NCBI RefSeq assembly: GCF_029635795.1
Contig: NZ_CP114280.1
Location: forward strand, 3,162,001 to 3,226,000
Direction of reading: 5' to 3'
Length of the DNA: 64,000 nucleotides
From: Dickeya lacustris
GTDB lineage: Bacteria; Pseudomonadota; Gammaproteobacteria; Enterobacterales; Enterobacteriaceae
Shown here: in pieces, positions 42,589-56,188 of the stretch
Layout: each line of letters begins with the position of its first letter
Position numbering within the stretch: the stretch's first letter is position 1
Position numbers and translations under genes: made by a program
The notes under the pieces: generated by a model
What the model was told of the DNA's origin: nothing
Seen by the model: the letters and a program-made list of their open reading frames with translations, nothing else
Database searches by the model: none

Positions 42589-42604
42589 AAAGGTGAGCAG
42601 CGTT

Positions 42605-43507
42605 ATGGCTGGGGTAAAGGAATATAGAGTCTTTGATGTCACATTGGCGCACAAGGTCTTGCTGACGCCGTCTCTGATAGCCTGTGTGTTACAGGGCGAG
42701 GCGATAAAAGGAATGAAACTCTGTGCGCCGGATCAGCGCATCAAAGTGCTGTTGCCTGCGGAAGATGGCACGCCGTCAAGCCTGCCGCCGACAGGCGAGT
42801 GGTACAAGCTGGCGCAGGCGCTGCCCAAGGCACAGCGACCGATTGCGCGCACCTATACGCTGCGTGCGCTGGATACCGAGCGCGGCGAGATGACGGTAGA
42901 GTTTGTCGCGCACGGCACCGAAGGCCCGGCTTCCACGTGGGCGCTTGGTGCCGAGCCCGGCGCACGTTTGCAGGTGGTCGCGCCGCGTGGGGATTATGCC
43001 GGTGATAACGGCGGCTATGAGTGGGTGCAGTCCGCGCACACCCGGCAGGTGTTATTGATGGGCGATGAAACCGCGCTACCGGCCATCAAGAGTATTCTTG
43101 AGCAACTGGCGCAGCAGGATAACCCGCCGCAAGTGCAGGCGTTCATCGAAGTACCGTTACAGGCGGATTGCACCGATGACTATCGCACGTTGCCGTTTGC
43201 CGAGGTGGTGTGGCTGCCGCGCGAAGGCACGGGCGCAACTTATGGCGAGCGTTTGCTGGAAGCGGCGCGGCATTGGTCATGCCCGGTAGCGCAAGCCGTA
43301 TCACACCCGGTAACGGTTGAGGATATCGCTGAGGGGGAAAAAGTCTGGCAACCGGCCAGCACCCAGCAAGGTCAATTCTTTGGCTGGGTTGCAGCGGAAT
43401 CCTCTGCGGTGAAAGCATTGCGTCGCTATCTGCTGGCAGAAAAAGGGGTCGCACAGGATGCCATCACCTTCATGGCCTACTGGAGCCGTGGCCCGCGTTC
43501 ACATTGA
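42605..43507 (+). CDS. Siderophore-interacting protein, ferric-siderophore reductase (ViuB/YqjH-like)
   Basis: The 300-residue protein belongs to the FAD-binding siderophore-interacting family, which uses NADPH to reduce and release iron from ferric siderophores in the cytoplasm. Visible motifs are RTYTLRALD (FAD-binding R-x-Y-T), the GPASTWALGAEPG segment, LLMGDETALPAI (NAD(P)H-binding), and the C-terminal GWVAAESSAVKALRRYL with AYWSRG. I use the ATG at 42605 with AAAAGGTGA upstream; a GTG at 42593 is possible. A Fur box upstream fits iron control. The gene is divergent from tnaCA. Confidence 0.9.
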   Translation: MAGVKEYRVFDVTLAHKVLLTPSLIACVLQGEAIKGMKLCAPDQRIKVLLPAEDGTPSSLPPTGEWYKLAQALPKAQRPIARTYTLRALDTERGEMTVEFVAHGTEGPASTWALGAEPGARLQVVAPRGDYAGDNGGYEWVQSAHTRQVLLMGDETALPAIKSILEQLAQQDNPPQVQAFIEVPLQADCTDDYRTLPFAEVVWLPREGTGATYGERLLEAARHWSCPVAQAVSHPVTVEDIAEGEKVWQPASTQQGQFFGWVAAESSAVKALRRYLLAEKGVAQDAITFMAYWSRGPRSH

Positions 43508-43873
43508 GTTTGTTGGCAAACAGCCGTGTTTTGTTGCTTGAGGAGCTTATGCAAGACCGGTGGGCGGTTTCGTGCGCGATAACGTCGATTCTCCCTTTGC
43601 AGCACCGTCGCACGCACGACAAGGAGAGGCTCAAACGCCGCCTCTCCTTGACCACTGGCTGGAGGCTAAACTGCGCCGCTAACGCGGTACCTTCGGCGTT
43701 CGCCTTCGCTGTTCGGGCCGCCCGTGACGCGTTCCATACGCGGCACGGGCTTTCGCCGCATCCATGCGGCTCACCCGGCGAAGTCGTCCACCTCAGCACA
43801 GTTTGGATGCCTGAAATCGCTTTGCCTGCGCTTAAGTCGTTTTGTCTGTAAGCCAAAAGCCCACAGAGCCAAA
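43508..43873. repeat. Palindrome-rich 366-bp spacer between siderophore reductase and leuD
   Basis: No credible gene is seen here. Three strong inverted repeats stand out. CAAGGAGAGGC / GCCTCTCCTTG spans 43620-43650. GCCCGTG-A-CGCGT-TCCAT-ACGCG-G-CACGGGC spans 43720-43750. GCCGCAT-CC-ATGCGGC spans 43755-43770. None has a T-run directly after it. The composition looks like a dispersed intergenic element (REP/MITE-like), but I cannot test copy number here. Confidence 0.55.
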
Positions 43874-44476
43874 CTAACGCAGAAACGCCGGTTGCTGTTC
43901 TTCGTAACGGGCGATGGCGGCATCGTGTTGCAGCGTCAGGCCGATGCTGTCCAGACCGTTTATCATGCAGTGGCGGCGGAAGCTGTCTATTTCAAACGCA
44001 TAGGTCTTCTCGCCCGCGTTCACCTGCTGTGCCTCCAGGTCCACCGTGAAGGTAATACCGTCATGGCTGGCGACCAGTTTGAACAAGTCATCGATATCCG
44101 ACTCGCTCAGTTTGACCGGCAACAGCTGGTTGTTAAACGCGTTACCGTAGAAAATATCGGCAAAGCTCGGGGCGATAACGACTTTAAAACCGTAGTCGGT
44201 CAATGCCCACGGCGCGTGCTCGCGCGAAGAACCACAGCCGAAGTTTTCGCGCGCCAGCAGAATACTGGCTCCTTTGTAGCGCGGCAGGTTCAGCACGAAC
44301 TCCGGGTTAGGCTGCTGCCCGGCATCGTCAAGAAAACGCCAGTCGTGAAACAGGTGTTGACCAAAACCGGTGCGCGTCACCTTTTGCAGGAACTGCTTGG
44401 GGATAATCGCATCGGTATCGACGTTGGCGGCATCAAGCGGCACGACCAGACCTGTGTGTTGGGTAAATTTAGCCAT
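43874..44476 (-). CDS. leuD: 3-isopropylmalate dehydratase, small subunit
   Basis: LeuD forms the swivel domain of isopropylmalate isomerase with LeuC. The 200-residue protein carries [20 protein letters not shown] near the start and [14 protein letters not shown] near residue 75, both family signatures. It is the last gene of leuABCD, 13 bp after leuC. The palindrome-rich spacer begins just after its stop. Confidence 0.97.
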   Translation of the reverse strand: MAKFTQHTGLVVPLDAANVDTDAIIPKQFLQKVTRTGFGQHLFHDWRFLDDAGQQPNPEFVLNLPRYKGASILLARENFGCGSSREHAPWALTDYGFKVVIAPSFADIFYGNAFNNQLLPVKLSESDIDDLFKLVASHDGITFTVDLEAQQVNAGEKTYAFEIDSFRRHCMINGLDSIGLTLQHDAAIARYEEQQPAFLR

Positions 44477-44489
44477 GGTGTCGCCCCTT

Positions 44490-48558
<4,069 letters not shown>

Positions 48559-48600
48559 CAGTCTTCTTCCTTAATGTGTTGTGTCTGACGCCCGGCGAGT

Positions 48601-48634
48601 AAAAAAAAACCCGCGCATTGGCGCGGGTTTTTAT
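48601..48634 (-). terminator. leu operon attenuator terminator
   Basis: Read on the operon strand, AAAACCCGCGC-CAAT-GCGCGGGTTTT has a 10-bp stem and a T-run of at least eight. It lies between leuL and leuA, where leucine-dependent attenuation occurs. Confidence 0.9.
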
Positions 48635-48652
48635 GTGTGGTGCGATGTGAAA

Positions 48653-48736
48653 TCAGCTCTGACTATCGCCCACCGGCATACCGCGCAAACAAGATGCGTG
48701 TAGTAGTAGGCCCGGTAGTTTAGCGAAGTTAAACAT
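48653..48736 (-). CDS. leuL: leu operon leader peptide
   Basis: A 27-residue peptide, MFNFAKLPGLLLHASCLRGM followed by seven residues, has three consecutive leucine codons, all CTA, plus another CTA three codons earlier. It resembles E. coli LeuL in size and in the leucine block. Slow translation when leucyl-tRNA is short would favour antitermination at 48601-48634. Confidence 0.9.
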   Translation of the reverse strand: MFNFAKLPGLLLHASCLRGMPVGDSQS

Positions 48737-48780
48737 GCTGTTTCGTCATCCAAATCGATTAAAATTCAGTTCTGCTCTTA

Positions 48781-48809
48781 TTGGTACTTGATTCACGTTG
48801 TGATGTCAA
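48781..48809 (-). promoter_or_regulatory. Predicted leu operon promoter
   Basis: On the minus strand TTGACA (48809-48804) is followed after 17 bp by a weak -10, TACCAA. The TTGACATC start is shared with E. coli leuP. On the plus strand TATAAT at 48818-48823 may be the -10 of the divergent acyl-CoA synthetase gene, so the two promoters overlap. Confidence 0.5.
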
Positions 48810-48971
48810 CAGCGCGATATAATACACACCAGCCACTGGGTGGGTGTCAGGTCGGTCACACTCCCTGCGCAAAAGCAGCGGAAAGCGCTTTGACGCGGCT
48901 TTGCGGCAAGGTAGACTGCCTGCCCGATTTATATCGCCGATTATTGAAATTGTCAGGCTCATGCACGCATC

Positions 48972-50792
48972 ATGAAGACTCATTCACACTCACAAGACCC
49001 GTCACTCTCGCAATACCACCTGGTTCATCGCATTCAACAGCAGATAACCCAGCGGCCAAACGCGCTGGCGTTCCGTGAATGGGAGCCGCACCGGGAATGC
49101 CAGCTCGATTGGCATCAAGCCGGTGAACGCATCCGTCGCATTGCCTGCGGCCTGCTTGGATTAGGCGTTGATGTACAGGAGCGGGTGGCTATCTTCTCTG
49201 ACAATGCGATTGCCTGGTCATTGACTGATTTAGCGTTATTGCATCTGCGCGCCGTGACCGTACCGCTATATGCCACCAGTGCGGCGGCCCAAACCGCGTT
49301 TATTCTCAACGATGCGGATATTCGAATCGTGTTTGTTGGCGGCCAGGCGCAGTTTGATCTGCTGATGTCGCTGCGTGAGAGCTGCCCACAGCTACGCACG
49401 ATTATTCTGATGGATGATCAGATTCGGCGTCGCGGTTGTGATATGGCGATGTCGTTGCAGGAGTTTGAAGAGAAGGCGGAAGTGACGGTGTGGGAGCCGG
49501 TGCTGCGCCAACGCGTGGCCGAGCGTAGCCTTGATGATTTATTCACGCTTATCTACACCTCGGGCACAACCGGTGAGCCCAAAGGCGTCATGCTCGATTA
49601 TGCCAATATGGCAAACCAACTGATGCTGCACGATGAGCGCCTGGACGTTGGCGGCCAGGATGTATCACTGTGTTTTCTGCCGCTGTCGCATGTGTTTGAA
49701 CGAGCCTGGAGCTTTTTTATTATGCACAGCGATGCGGTGAACGTTTTTCTGCGTGATACCAATCGAGTGCGTGACGCCATGGCCGCTGTGCGGCCTACGC
49801 TAATGTGCGCAGTCCCTCGCTTTTATGAAAAAGTGTTTAGCGCAATTCATGAAAAGGTTGCGCAGGCACCCTGGTTACGTCGGTCGTTGTTTCATTGGGC
49901 GATGACGCAGGGAAAACAGGCCTTTTTACGTCGTCAGGCAGGTAAAAGCGTCGGTCTGTGGCAAACGCTGCGTTATCGTCTGGCTGACCGGCTGGTTTTG
50001 TCGCGTTTACGCCATTTGTTAGGCGGCAACGTGCGCTTTATGCCTGCCGCAGGCGCACATCTTGATAGCCGGATAATCGCGTTTTTTCAGTCGATGGGCG
50101 TGCGGATTGTCTATGGCTACGGGTTGACGGAAACCTGTGCGACCGTTTCGTGCTGGCAAGAGTATGGCGAAACCGGCTCCGTAGGGACGCCGCTGCCGGG
50201 CATTGCCGTTCGAATAGGCGAGCACAATGAGATTCAGGTGCGCGGTGCAACCGTGATGCGCGGCTACTATCGTCGCGAGCAGGAGACAGCTGCTGCGTTT
50301 ACGCCTGATGGCTGGTTTAAAACCGGTGATGCCGGTGAAATAGATGAAAATGGCAATGTGTTTATCACCGAACGGCTGAAGGATCTGATGAAGACGTCCG
50401 GGGGGAAATATATTGCGCCTCAGCATTTGGAAGGTGCATTAGGCCAGGATCGCTTTATCGAACAGGTCGCGGTGATTGCCGATGCGCGTAAATATGTATC
50501 CGCACTGATTGTGCCTTGTTTTGATGCGCTGGAAGAGTATGCGCGTTCTATCAATCTTATCTATCAAGACAGGATGGAGCTGTTGCGCAATAGCCATATT
50601 TTGTCGCTGTTTGAACAGCGCCTGCATACGGTGCAAAAAGAGTTTGCCCGCTTTGAGCAGGTAAAGAAATTCACGTTGCTGGCCGCGCCGTTTAGTCTGG
50701 AGCAAGGTGAGTTGACCCCGACATTAAAACTCCGTCGAAAAGTCATTCATCAGCGTTATCAGCTGGAAATTGAAGCCATGTACACCGATTAG
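48972..50792 (+). CDS. AMP-dependent (long-chain acyl-CoA) synthetase family protein
   Basis: The 606-residue protein is an adenylate-forming enzyme of the long-chain acyl-CoA synthetase (FadD15-like, FAA1) type. The AMP/ATP signature LIYTSGTTGEPKGVMLDY is near residue 200. YGYGLTETCATVSC is near residue 375, and GWFKTGDAGEIDENGNVFI is near residue 445. LKDLMKTSGGKYIAPQHLE follows. Fatty-acid activation is the likely role, but the chain length or acid is not readable. It occupies the place of leuO in E. coli, divergent from leuABCD. Confidence 0.88.
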   Translation: MKTHSHSQDPSLSQYHLVHRIQQQITQRPNALAFREWEPHRECQLDWHQAGERIRRIACGLLGLGVDVQERVAIFSDNAIAWSLTDLALLHLRAVTVPLYATSAAAQTAFILNDADIRIVFVGGQAQFDLLMSLRESCPQLRTIILMDDQIRRRGCDMAMSLQEFEEKAEVTVWEPVLRQRVAERSLDDLFTLIYTSGTTGEPKGVMLDYANMANQLMLHDERLDVGGQDVSLCFLPLSHVFERAWSFFIMHSDAVNVFLRDTNRVRDAMAAVRPTLMCAVPRFYEKVFSAIHEKVAQAPWLRRSLFHWAMTQGKQAFLRRQAGKSVGLWQTLRYRLADRLVLSRLRHLLGGNVRFMPAAGAHLDSRIIAFFQSMGVRIVYGYGLTETCATVSCWQEYGETGSVGTPLPGIAVRIGEHNEIQVRGATVMRGYYRREQETAAAFTPDGWFKTGDAGEIDENGNVFITERLKDLMKTSGGKYIAPQHLEGALGQDRFIEQVAVIADARKYVSALIVPCFDALEEYARSINLIYQDRMELLRNSHILSLFEQRLHTVQKEFARFEQVKKFTLLAAPFSLEQGELTPTLKLRRKVIHQRYQLEIEAMYTD

Positions 50793-51139
50793 CAGTCGTT
50801 TTGACGGTTGATGACGGTGAGCTTTAATTTTTTGTACCAATATTTCACTCTGTAATGCATCGGCATGGCGGGATATTTTTGAATGTCATGCTGATGTGTT
50901 AGCGTTTTATCTCCTCTTACTCTCTTTTAACAGTTGATTTACTAAAAACACCGCACCGCCTGCGCGGCCGCGCGGTTTGCCTGCGTCATCATCTGGCGTT
51001 ATGTTAATAAGTTATATGTTAAAACCCGGCGGCCTCCTGTGGGAGCCGTCTGTGAGCGCGGGGTTTTCCCCTGTCAATACTGCGGCGTGAAGCGTCGCTA
51101 TCTGAACAAGTCGCTATCTGAACAATAAGAGGCAAACCC
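50793..51139 (+). promoter_or_regulatory. ilvIH upstream control region
   Basis: This 347-bp gap is AT-rich at its start (about 50820-50960) and contains no convincing gene. In E. coli the corresponding region binds several Lrp dimers, so Lrp control is likely by homology. I could not place individual Lrp sites. A 16-bp tandem repeat lies at its end. Confidence 0.4.
51094..51125 (+). repeat. Perfect 16-bp tandem duplication before ilvI
   Basis: GTCGCTATCTGAACAA occurs twice back to back (51094-51109 and 51110-51125). It lies directly upstream of the ilvI ribosome-binding site (AAGAGG) and ATG at 51140. Confidence 0.95.
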
Positions 51140-52861
51140 ATGGAGATGTTGTCAGGCGCCGAAATGGTGGTTCGATCGTTGATCGATCAGGGCGTAAAAC
51201 ATGTGTTCGGTTATCCGGGTGGGGCGGTGCTGGATATTTATGATGCATTGCACACGGTTGGTGGCATCGAGCATATTTTAGTGCGTCATGAGCAGGGCGC
51301 GGTACACATGGCTGACGGTTATGCACGTGCAACGGGCGAGGTCGGCGTGGTGTTGGTCACATCAGGCCCTGGGGCGACGAATGCAATTACCGGGATTGCG
51401 ACCGCATACATGGACTCCATTCCTCTGGTCGTGATTTCTGGTCAGGTAGCAACCTCTTTGATTGGTTATGATGCGTTTCAGGAATGCGACATGGTGGGGA
51501 TTTCCCGCCCGGTGGTGAAGCATAGCTATCTGGTTAAGCGCACGGAAGATATTCCTACGGTGCTGAAGAAAGCGTTTTATCTCGCCGCCAGCGGTCGCCC
51601 AGGCCCCGTGGTGGTGGATTTGCCAAAAGATATTCTCAACATCGCCAACAAACTGCCTTATGCCTACCCGGATCAGGTCAGCCTGCGCTCTTACAACCCG
51701 ACCGTGCAGGGCCATAAAGGGCAGATCAAACGCGCGTTGCAGACGCTGCTGGCCGCAGAGCGCCCGGTTATTTACAGCGGCGGCGGCGTCATTAATGCCA
51801 ACTGCCATCAGCCATTGCGTGAGCTGGCAGAGAAACTGAATCTCCCTGTCGCCTGCTCGTTAATGGGATTGGGCGGCTTCCCTGGCACCCATCGCCAGTG
51901 TCTTGGCATGCTGGGCATGCACGGCACTTACGAAGCCAATATGGCAATGCACAACGCGGATGTCATCTTCGCCGTCGGGGTGCGTTTTGATGATAGAACC
52001 ACCAATAATCTGGCCAAATACTGCCCGAACGCCACTATTTTGCATATTGATATCGATCCCGCCTCCATTTCTAAAACGGTAGCGGCAGATATTCCAATTG
52101 TTGGCGACGCCCATCAGGTACTGACGCTGATGCTGGATCTGTTGGCGCAAGGTGGTAATACGTCGCAGAAATTTGATGGGTTACGCGACTGGTGGCAGCT
52201 CATTGAGCAATGGCGCGCGCGCCAGTGCCTGAAGTACAGCACTGAGGGTGAAGCCATCAAACCGCAGGCTGTCATTGAAACGCTGCACCGCCTGACGCAG
52301 GGCAAGGCGTATATTGCTTCAGACGTGGGTCAGCACCAAATGTTTGCCGCACTCTATTACCCGTTTGATGAGCCGCGCCGTTGGGTGAACTCCGGCGGTC
52401 TGGGTACGATGGGGTTTGGTTTACCCGCCGCGCTGGGGATTAAGCTGGCGTTGCCGCAGGAAACCGTTATCTGCGTGACCGGTGATGGCAGTATCCAGAT
52501 GAATATTCAGGAGTTATCGACGGCGTTGCAGTATGACTTACCGGTTGTCGTGGTCAGCCTGAATAACCGTTTCCTCGGTATGGTCAAACAGTGGCAGGAC
52601 ATGATCTATTCTGGCCGCCATTCCAGCTCATACATGGAGTCGCTGCCTGATTTTGTCAAACTGGCAGAGGCTTACGGCCATGTCGGTATCACTATCGATA
52701 AGCCGGATGAGCTTGAGTCGAAACTCACCGAGGCGCTGGAGCAAAAAAACCGTCTGGTGTTTGTGGATGTACGCGTAGACAGCAGCGAGCATGTCTATCC
52801 TATGCAAATCCGTGGCGGAGCAATGGATGAGATGTGGTTAAGTAAAACGGAGAGGACCTGA
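51140..52861 (+). CDS. ilvI: Acetolactate synthase isozyme III, catalytic subunit
   Basis: IlvI is the TPP-dependent catalytic subunit of the valine-sensitive isozyme III. The 573-residue protein has [20 protein letters not shown] with the catalytic Glu, [13 protein letters not shown], and the TPP signature [16 protein letters not shown]...NN near residue 450. It is 2 bp upstream of ilvH, so the pair forms one operon. A second acetolactate synthase gene, ilvB, lies 17 kb to the left. Confidence 0.97.
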   Translation: MEMLSGAEMVVRSLIDQGVKHVFGYPGGAVLDIYDALHTVGGIEHILVRHEQGAVHMADGYARATGEVGVVLVTSGPGATNAITGIATAYMDSIPLVVISGQVATSLIGYDAFQECDMVGISRPVVKHSYLVKRTEDIPTVLKKAFYLAASGRPGPVVVDLPKDILNIANKLPYAYPDQVSLRSYNPTVQGHKGQIKRALQTLLAAERPVIYSGGGVINANCHQPLRELAEKLNLPVACSLMGLGGFPGTHRQCLGMLGMHGTYEANMAMHNADVIFAVGVRFDDRTTNNLAKYCPNATILHIDIDPASISKTVAADIPIVGDAHQVLTLMLDLLAQGGNTSQKFDGLRDWWQLIEQWRARQCLKYSTEGEAIKPQAVIETLHRLTQGKAYIASDVGQHQMFAALYYPFDEPRRWVNSGGLGTMGFGLPAALGIKLALPQETVICVTGDGSIQMNIQELSTALQYDLPVVVVSLNNRFLGMVKQWQDMIYSGRHSSSYMESLPDFVKLAEAYGHVGITIDKPDELESKLTEALEQKNRLVFVDVRVDSSEHVYPMQIRGGAMDEMWLSKTERT

Positions 52862-52863
52862 TC

Positions 52864-53355
52864 ATGCGTCGTATTTTGTCAGTATTGCTGGAGAATGAAT
52901 CAGGTGCGCTGTCGCGCGTGATTGGCCTGTTTTCACAACGCGGTTATAACATTGAAAGCCTGACGGTTGCCCCAACGGATGACCCGACACTGTCTCGCAT
53001 GACCATTCAAACCGTGGGTGATGAGAAAGTGCTGGAGCAGATTGAAAAACAACTGCATAAACTGGTGGATGTGCTGCGCGTGAGCGAGCTTGGGCAAGGC
53101 GCTTATGTTGAGCGCGAGCTGATGTTGGTCAAACTCCAGGCAACCGGATACGGGCGTGAAGAAGTCAAACGCAGCGCAGACATTTTTCGCGGGCAGATTG
53201 TGGATGTCACCGCCTCGCTGTATACCGTGCAACTGGTGGGCACCAGTGAAAAGCTCGATGCCTTTCTCAATAGCGTGCGTGAGGTCGCTGAAGTGATTGA
53301 GGTTGCGCGCTCAGGCGTGGTCGGCGTTGCTCGCGGCGAGCGTATCATGCGCTGA
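52864..53355 (+). CDS. ilvH: Acetolactate synthase isozyme III, regulatory subunit
   Basis: IlvH confers valine feedback inhibition on IlvI. The 163-residue protein has an N-terminal ACT domain ([20 protein letters not shown], then [14 protein letters not shown]) and a C-terminal ALS-type domain. It ends [13 protein letters not shown]. The length distinguishes it from IlvN. It follows ilvI after 2 bp behind GGAGAGGA. Confidence 0.97.
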   Translation: MRRILSVLLENESGALSRVIGLFSQRGYNIESLTVAPTDDPTLSRMTIQTVGDEKVLEQIEKQLHKLVDVLRVSELGQGAYVERELMLVKLQATGYGREEVKRSADIFRGQIVDVTASLYTVQLVGTSEKLDAFLNSVREVAEVIEVARSGVVGVARGERIMR

Positions 53356-53436
53356 CGCGAAGCTGAAACGGGGCCGGTAGTTTGGCAATATGCTGATTTT
53401 CGTACAGCAAAACTGGCTTCTATGGTGGTAATATCT

Positions 53437-53462
53437 AGCCCGGCTATGACGCCGGGCTTTTT
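53437..53462 (+). terminator. Intrinsic terminator after ilvIH
   Basis: AGCCCGGC-TATGAC-GCCGGGCT forms a perfect 8-bp stem followed by TTTTT. It lies 82 bp after the ilvH stop. Confidence 0.9.
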
Positions 53463-53598
53463 ACTTCTGAACCGATATAAATAATAAAAGCGGTTGCCCG
53501 TCAGTGTTTTCTGCGTTTAGATCGGTATCATATCCACGGTTAATTCATGGTTATCGGTTTATTCTTTACTTTTTATCCGGCTTATTAAGGGGTTGCCA

Positions 53599-54603
53599 GT
53601 GAAACTGGATGAAATTGCGCGTCTTGCTGGGGTTTCGCGTACAACGGCCAGTTACGTTATTAATGGTAAGGCGAAGCAATATCGCGTGAGCGACAAAACG
53701 GTTGAAAAAGTGATGGCGGTTGTTCGGGAACATAATTACCACCCAAACGCCGTGGCTGCCGGTTTGCGTGCCGGGCGTACCCGCTCTATCGGGCTGGTGA
53801 TTCCCGATTTGGAGAATACCAGCTATACCCGTATTGCCAATTATCTGGAGCGTCAGGCGCGTCAGCGCGGTTATCAGTTGCTGATTGCCTGTTCTGAAGA
53901 TCAACCCGATAACGAAATGCGTTGTATTGAACATCTGCTGCAACGTCAGGTTGACGCCATCATCGTTTCGACGGCTTTACCGCCGGAGCATCCGTTTTAT
54001 CAACGTTGGGCTAACGATCCTCTGCCTATTATCGCGCTTGATAGAGCGCTTGACCGCGAGCACTTCACCAGCGTGGTTGGGGCGGATATGGAAGATGCGG
54101 AAATGCTGGCGCAGGAGTTGCGCAAAATAGACGCCCAGGCCGTGATGTATCTCGGCGCATTACCCGAGTTATCCGTGAGTTTTTTACGTGAGCAAGGGTT
54201 TCGGCAAGCCTGGGAAGGCGATGCCCGTCAGGTCAATTACATTTATGCCAATAGCTATGAACGCAGTGCTGCGGCAGCGGTATTTGAAGAGTATCTGAAA
54301 ACGCATCCAATGCCTCAGGCGCTGTTCACCACGTCGTTTCCCCTGTTGCAGGGCGTCATGGATGTCACGCTAAGGCAGAGTGGCCGCTTGCCGAATAATT
54401 TGGCGATTGCCACGTTTGGCGATAATGAACTACTGGATTTTCTGGAATGTCAGGTGCTGGCGGTGGCGCAGCGTCATCGCGAAGTGGCAGAACGCGTGCT
54501 GGAACTGGTGCTGGCAAGTCTTGATGAGCCGCGCAAACCCAAGCCGGGGTTGTACCGTATCCGGCGAAATCTGTACCGACGCGGCTCTTTAGGCCGACGT
54601 TAG
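53599..54603 (+). CDS. cra: Catabolite repressor/activator Cra (FruR)
   Basis: Cra is the LacI-family regulator of glycolysis and gluconeogenesis, released by fructose-1-phosphate. The start is a GTG at 53599 behind AAGGGG, as in E. coli cra; a TTG two codons upstream would add only two residues. The 334-residue protein begins [20 protein letters not shown], the helix-turn-helix. The sugar-binding domain follows, with near-identity to E. coli through [20 protein letters not shown] and [18 protein letters not shown]. Monocistronic. Confidence 0.97.
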   Translation: MKLDEIARLAGVSRTTASYVINGKAKQYRVSDKTVEKVMAVVREHNYHPNAVAAGLRAGRTRSIGLVIPDLENTSYTRIANYLERQARQRGYQLLIACSEDQPDNEMRCIEHLLQRQVDAIIVSTALPPEHPFYQRWANDPLPIIALDRALDREHFTSVVGADMEDAEMLAQELRKIDAQAVMYLGALPELSVSFLREQGFRQAWEGDARQVNYIYANSYERSAAAAVFEEYLKTHPMPQALFTTSFPLLQGVMDVTLRQSGRLPNNLAIATFGDNELLDFLECQVLAVAQRHREVAERVLELVLASLDEPRKPKPGLYRIRRNLYRRGSLGRR

Positions 54604-54914
54604 TGACTCGGCGCTAAGACGGTTCTGTCAGTGCGGCAGCGGTTGCCAGCACTGACAGCGTTATGGCGATGACAACATAATATGCGGCAGATGTGGCGTT
54701 CAATGCGCCACACCTCGGTGTTCTGGCGACACGGCGCGATGAAAATCAGCTGTCGGCTTGCGTTAAACCTGACGAAAAGCGTTGCGGTATGTGTGGCTAT
54801 ACCCCTTCTTTTTCCCTTCTTTTCGCGCGTTAGATTTGTCTGTTTCTTGTGTAAGATAATTCTTATTTTTATTCCTTTTTCTTCGTTTTTATATTCCCAA
54901 TAATCGATTTCGGA
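54604..54914. other. cra-alaE convergent spacer with hairpin
   Basis: A 10-bp perfect inverted repeat, CTGTCAGTGC / GCACTGACAG (54625-54634 and 54649-54658), encloses a further GGCA/TGCC stem and has no T-run. From about 54782 to 54905 the plus strand is very pyrimidine-rich. I see no gene. The hairpin may end transcription of cra, weakly. Confidence 0.5.
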
Positions 54915-55376
54915 TTAATGACTGATAATTTGCGAACTTTGGGAAATACTGACACGGAACAGACGGCGGCAATACTCCAAAAAATAACCGTATGCCACGC
55001 CCATCAGCATGGAAATAAGCGCATTGCTGGCAACAGCTTTAATGATTTGTTCTGGTTCTGCGCCGATAATCAGTAGGATAGCGGCATAAACAGGCGACTG
55101 GAAACTGACATAAGCAAACAGATCGGCAATGTTTTTCCCTCTCTGCCCTTTCATACTAAATCGTAACGTTATCGCAACAATACGATCGCGATATACGCCA
55201 TATGGCCAGGCAATAACAATATTCACCGGAATAGATAATAACCGTGAGGAAAGTGATTGCTCAAAAGTCATACCGGATAAGACGATTTCAATTGCCATCC
55301 CTGTTAGAAAACAGTAGACCACCATGGCAACGGTATCGGCGACAATACCACGAATTTTGGATGCGGAGGAAAACAT
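54915..55376 (-). CDS. alaE: L-alanine exporter AlaE
   Basis: AlaE is a small inner-membrane exporter of alanine. The 153-residue protein matches E. coli AlaE (149) collinearly: [62 protein letters not shown] and [19 protein letters not shown]. Four hydrophobic stretches are visible. In E. coli this gene (ygaW) is in another region, so its place between cra and mraZ is a local insertion. Substrate assignment is by family. Confidence 0.92.
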   Translation of the reverse strand: MFSSASKIRGIVADTVAMVVYCFLTGMAIEIVLSGMTFEQSLSSRLLSIPVNIVIAWPYGVYRDRIVAITLRFSMKGQRGKNIADLFAYVSFQSPVYAAILLIIGAEPEQIIKAVASNALISMLMGVAYGYFLEYCRRLFRVSISQSSQIISH

Positions 55377-56150
55377 CTTCTTAAACCCCTATTTGAAGTA
55401 TAATATTTTACTTAATTGGCGTTTTTTTGGTTTTTGGTTTGGCTTAATTGCATTCTTATCAGTATACATATCTATTAATTATCTTTTAACTAGTGAAAAA
55501 AACTTATTTTTGATTGTTTTTTGTTCATCAGCGCGACTTTATGGCTGCAAATCGTCTTTTACGCTCTATAGATCGTGAGAGAAGTTTATTATGTTATATA
55601 AAACAATGTTTTATCTTTTCCATTAGAACGGTGACTGTCACACAGAGAAAACACTACGGCAGTGCAAAAAGAATGTTGCCAAGAAGTAAAGTGCAAGTGA
55701 ATGTGAATGAGGTGGATATAACGCCAGTAGGCCGTATAAAGAATGACGCGCCTGTTGCTTAATATTTCCGGGATAAATAGATAACCTTGCCTGAAGTGGC
55801 AGATAGCGTGTGCGACATCAAAAAAATTTCATTCTGGCGAAAATAAATTCATTCTGATGTCTGTATGCGGATAAGTGCGCGAAAAATTATCAAGAAACTG
55901 TTTAAAAATCAGTCGATAAAAATAGAAATTATCGGCAGTGAAAATCAAAAAATACGTATCTAACTGTGACAATCAAAATAATATTGCATCGAATAAAAAA
56001 CGCGATATCTTTAGCCTCCTTCCTGATAGCCATTAATTTTCCTTAAATAATCACAACGTTAATCTTCATTATTTCGCGGTGATGATTTTTTGGCGGTTTT
56101 TTCATACCTCAACTAAATCGGAAATAATGTTCAGGTGCCCCTGTGCTGGC
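55377..56150. other. AT-rich spacer between alaE and mraZ promoter
   Basis: About 770 bp are AT-rich with no recognised gene. An 82-codon frame at 55514-55762 has no family resemblance, no clear ribosome-binding site and a basic, low-hydrophobic composition, so I do not call it. Two near-identical boxes, AATTTCATTCTG and AAATTCATTCTG, lie about 24 bp apart near 55826-55856. Confidence 0.5.
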
Positions 56151-56180
56151 TTGACAAGCTTTTAATCCGCTCCGTAAACT
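56151..56180 (+). promoter_or_regulatory. Pmra promoter of the division and cell wall cluster
   Basis: TTGACA (56151-56156), 18 bp, TAAACT (56175-56180). The surrounding sequence (CTTGACAAGCTTTT...CTCCGTAAACT) is almost the same as E. coli Pmra, which drives mraZ and the first genes of the dcw cluster. Confidence 0.9.
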
Positions 56181-56188
56181 CTCATTAG

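Noticed and set aside
55514-55762. 82-codon frame upstream of mraZ
   Set aside because: No recognisable motif, no good ribosome-binding site and lying in AT-rich DNA; possible but not supportable.
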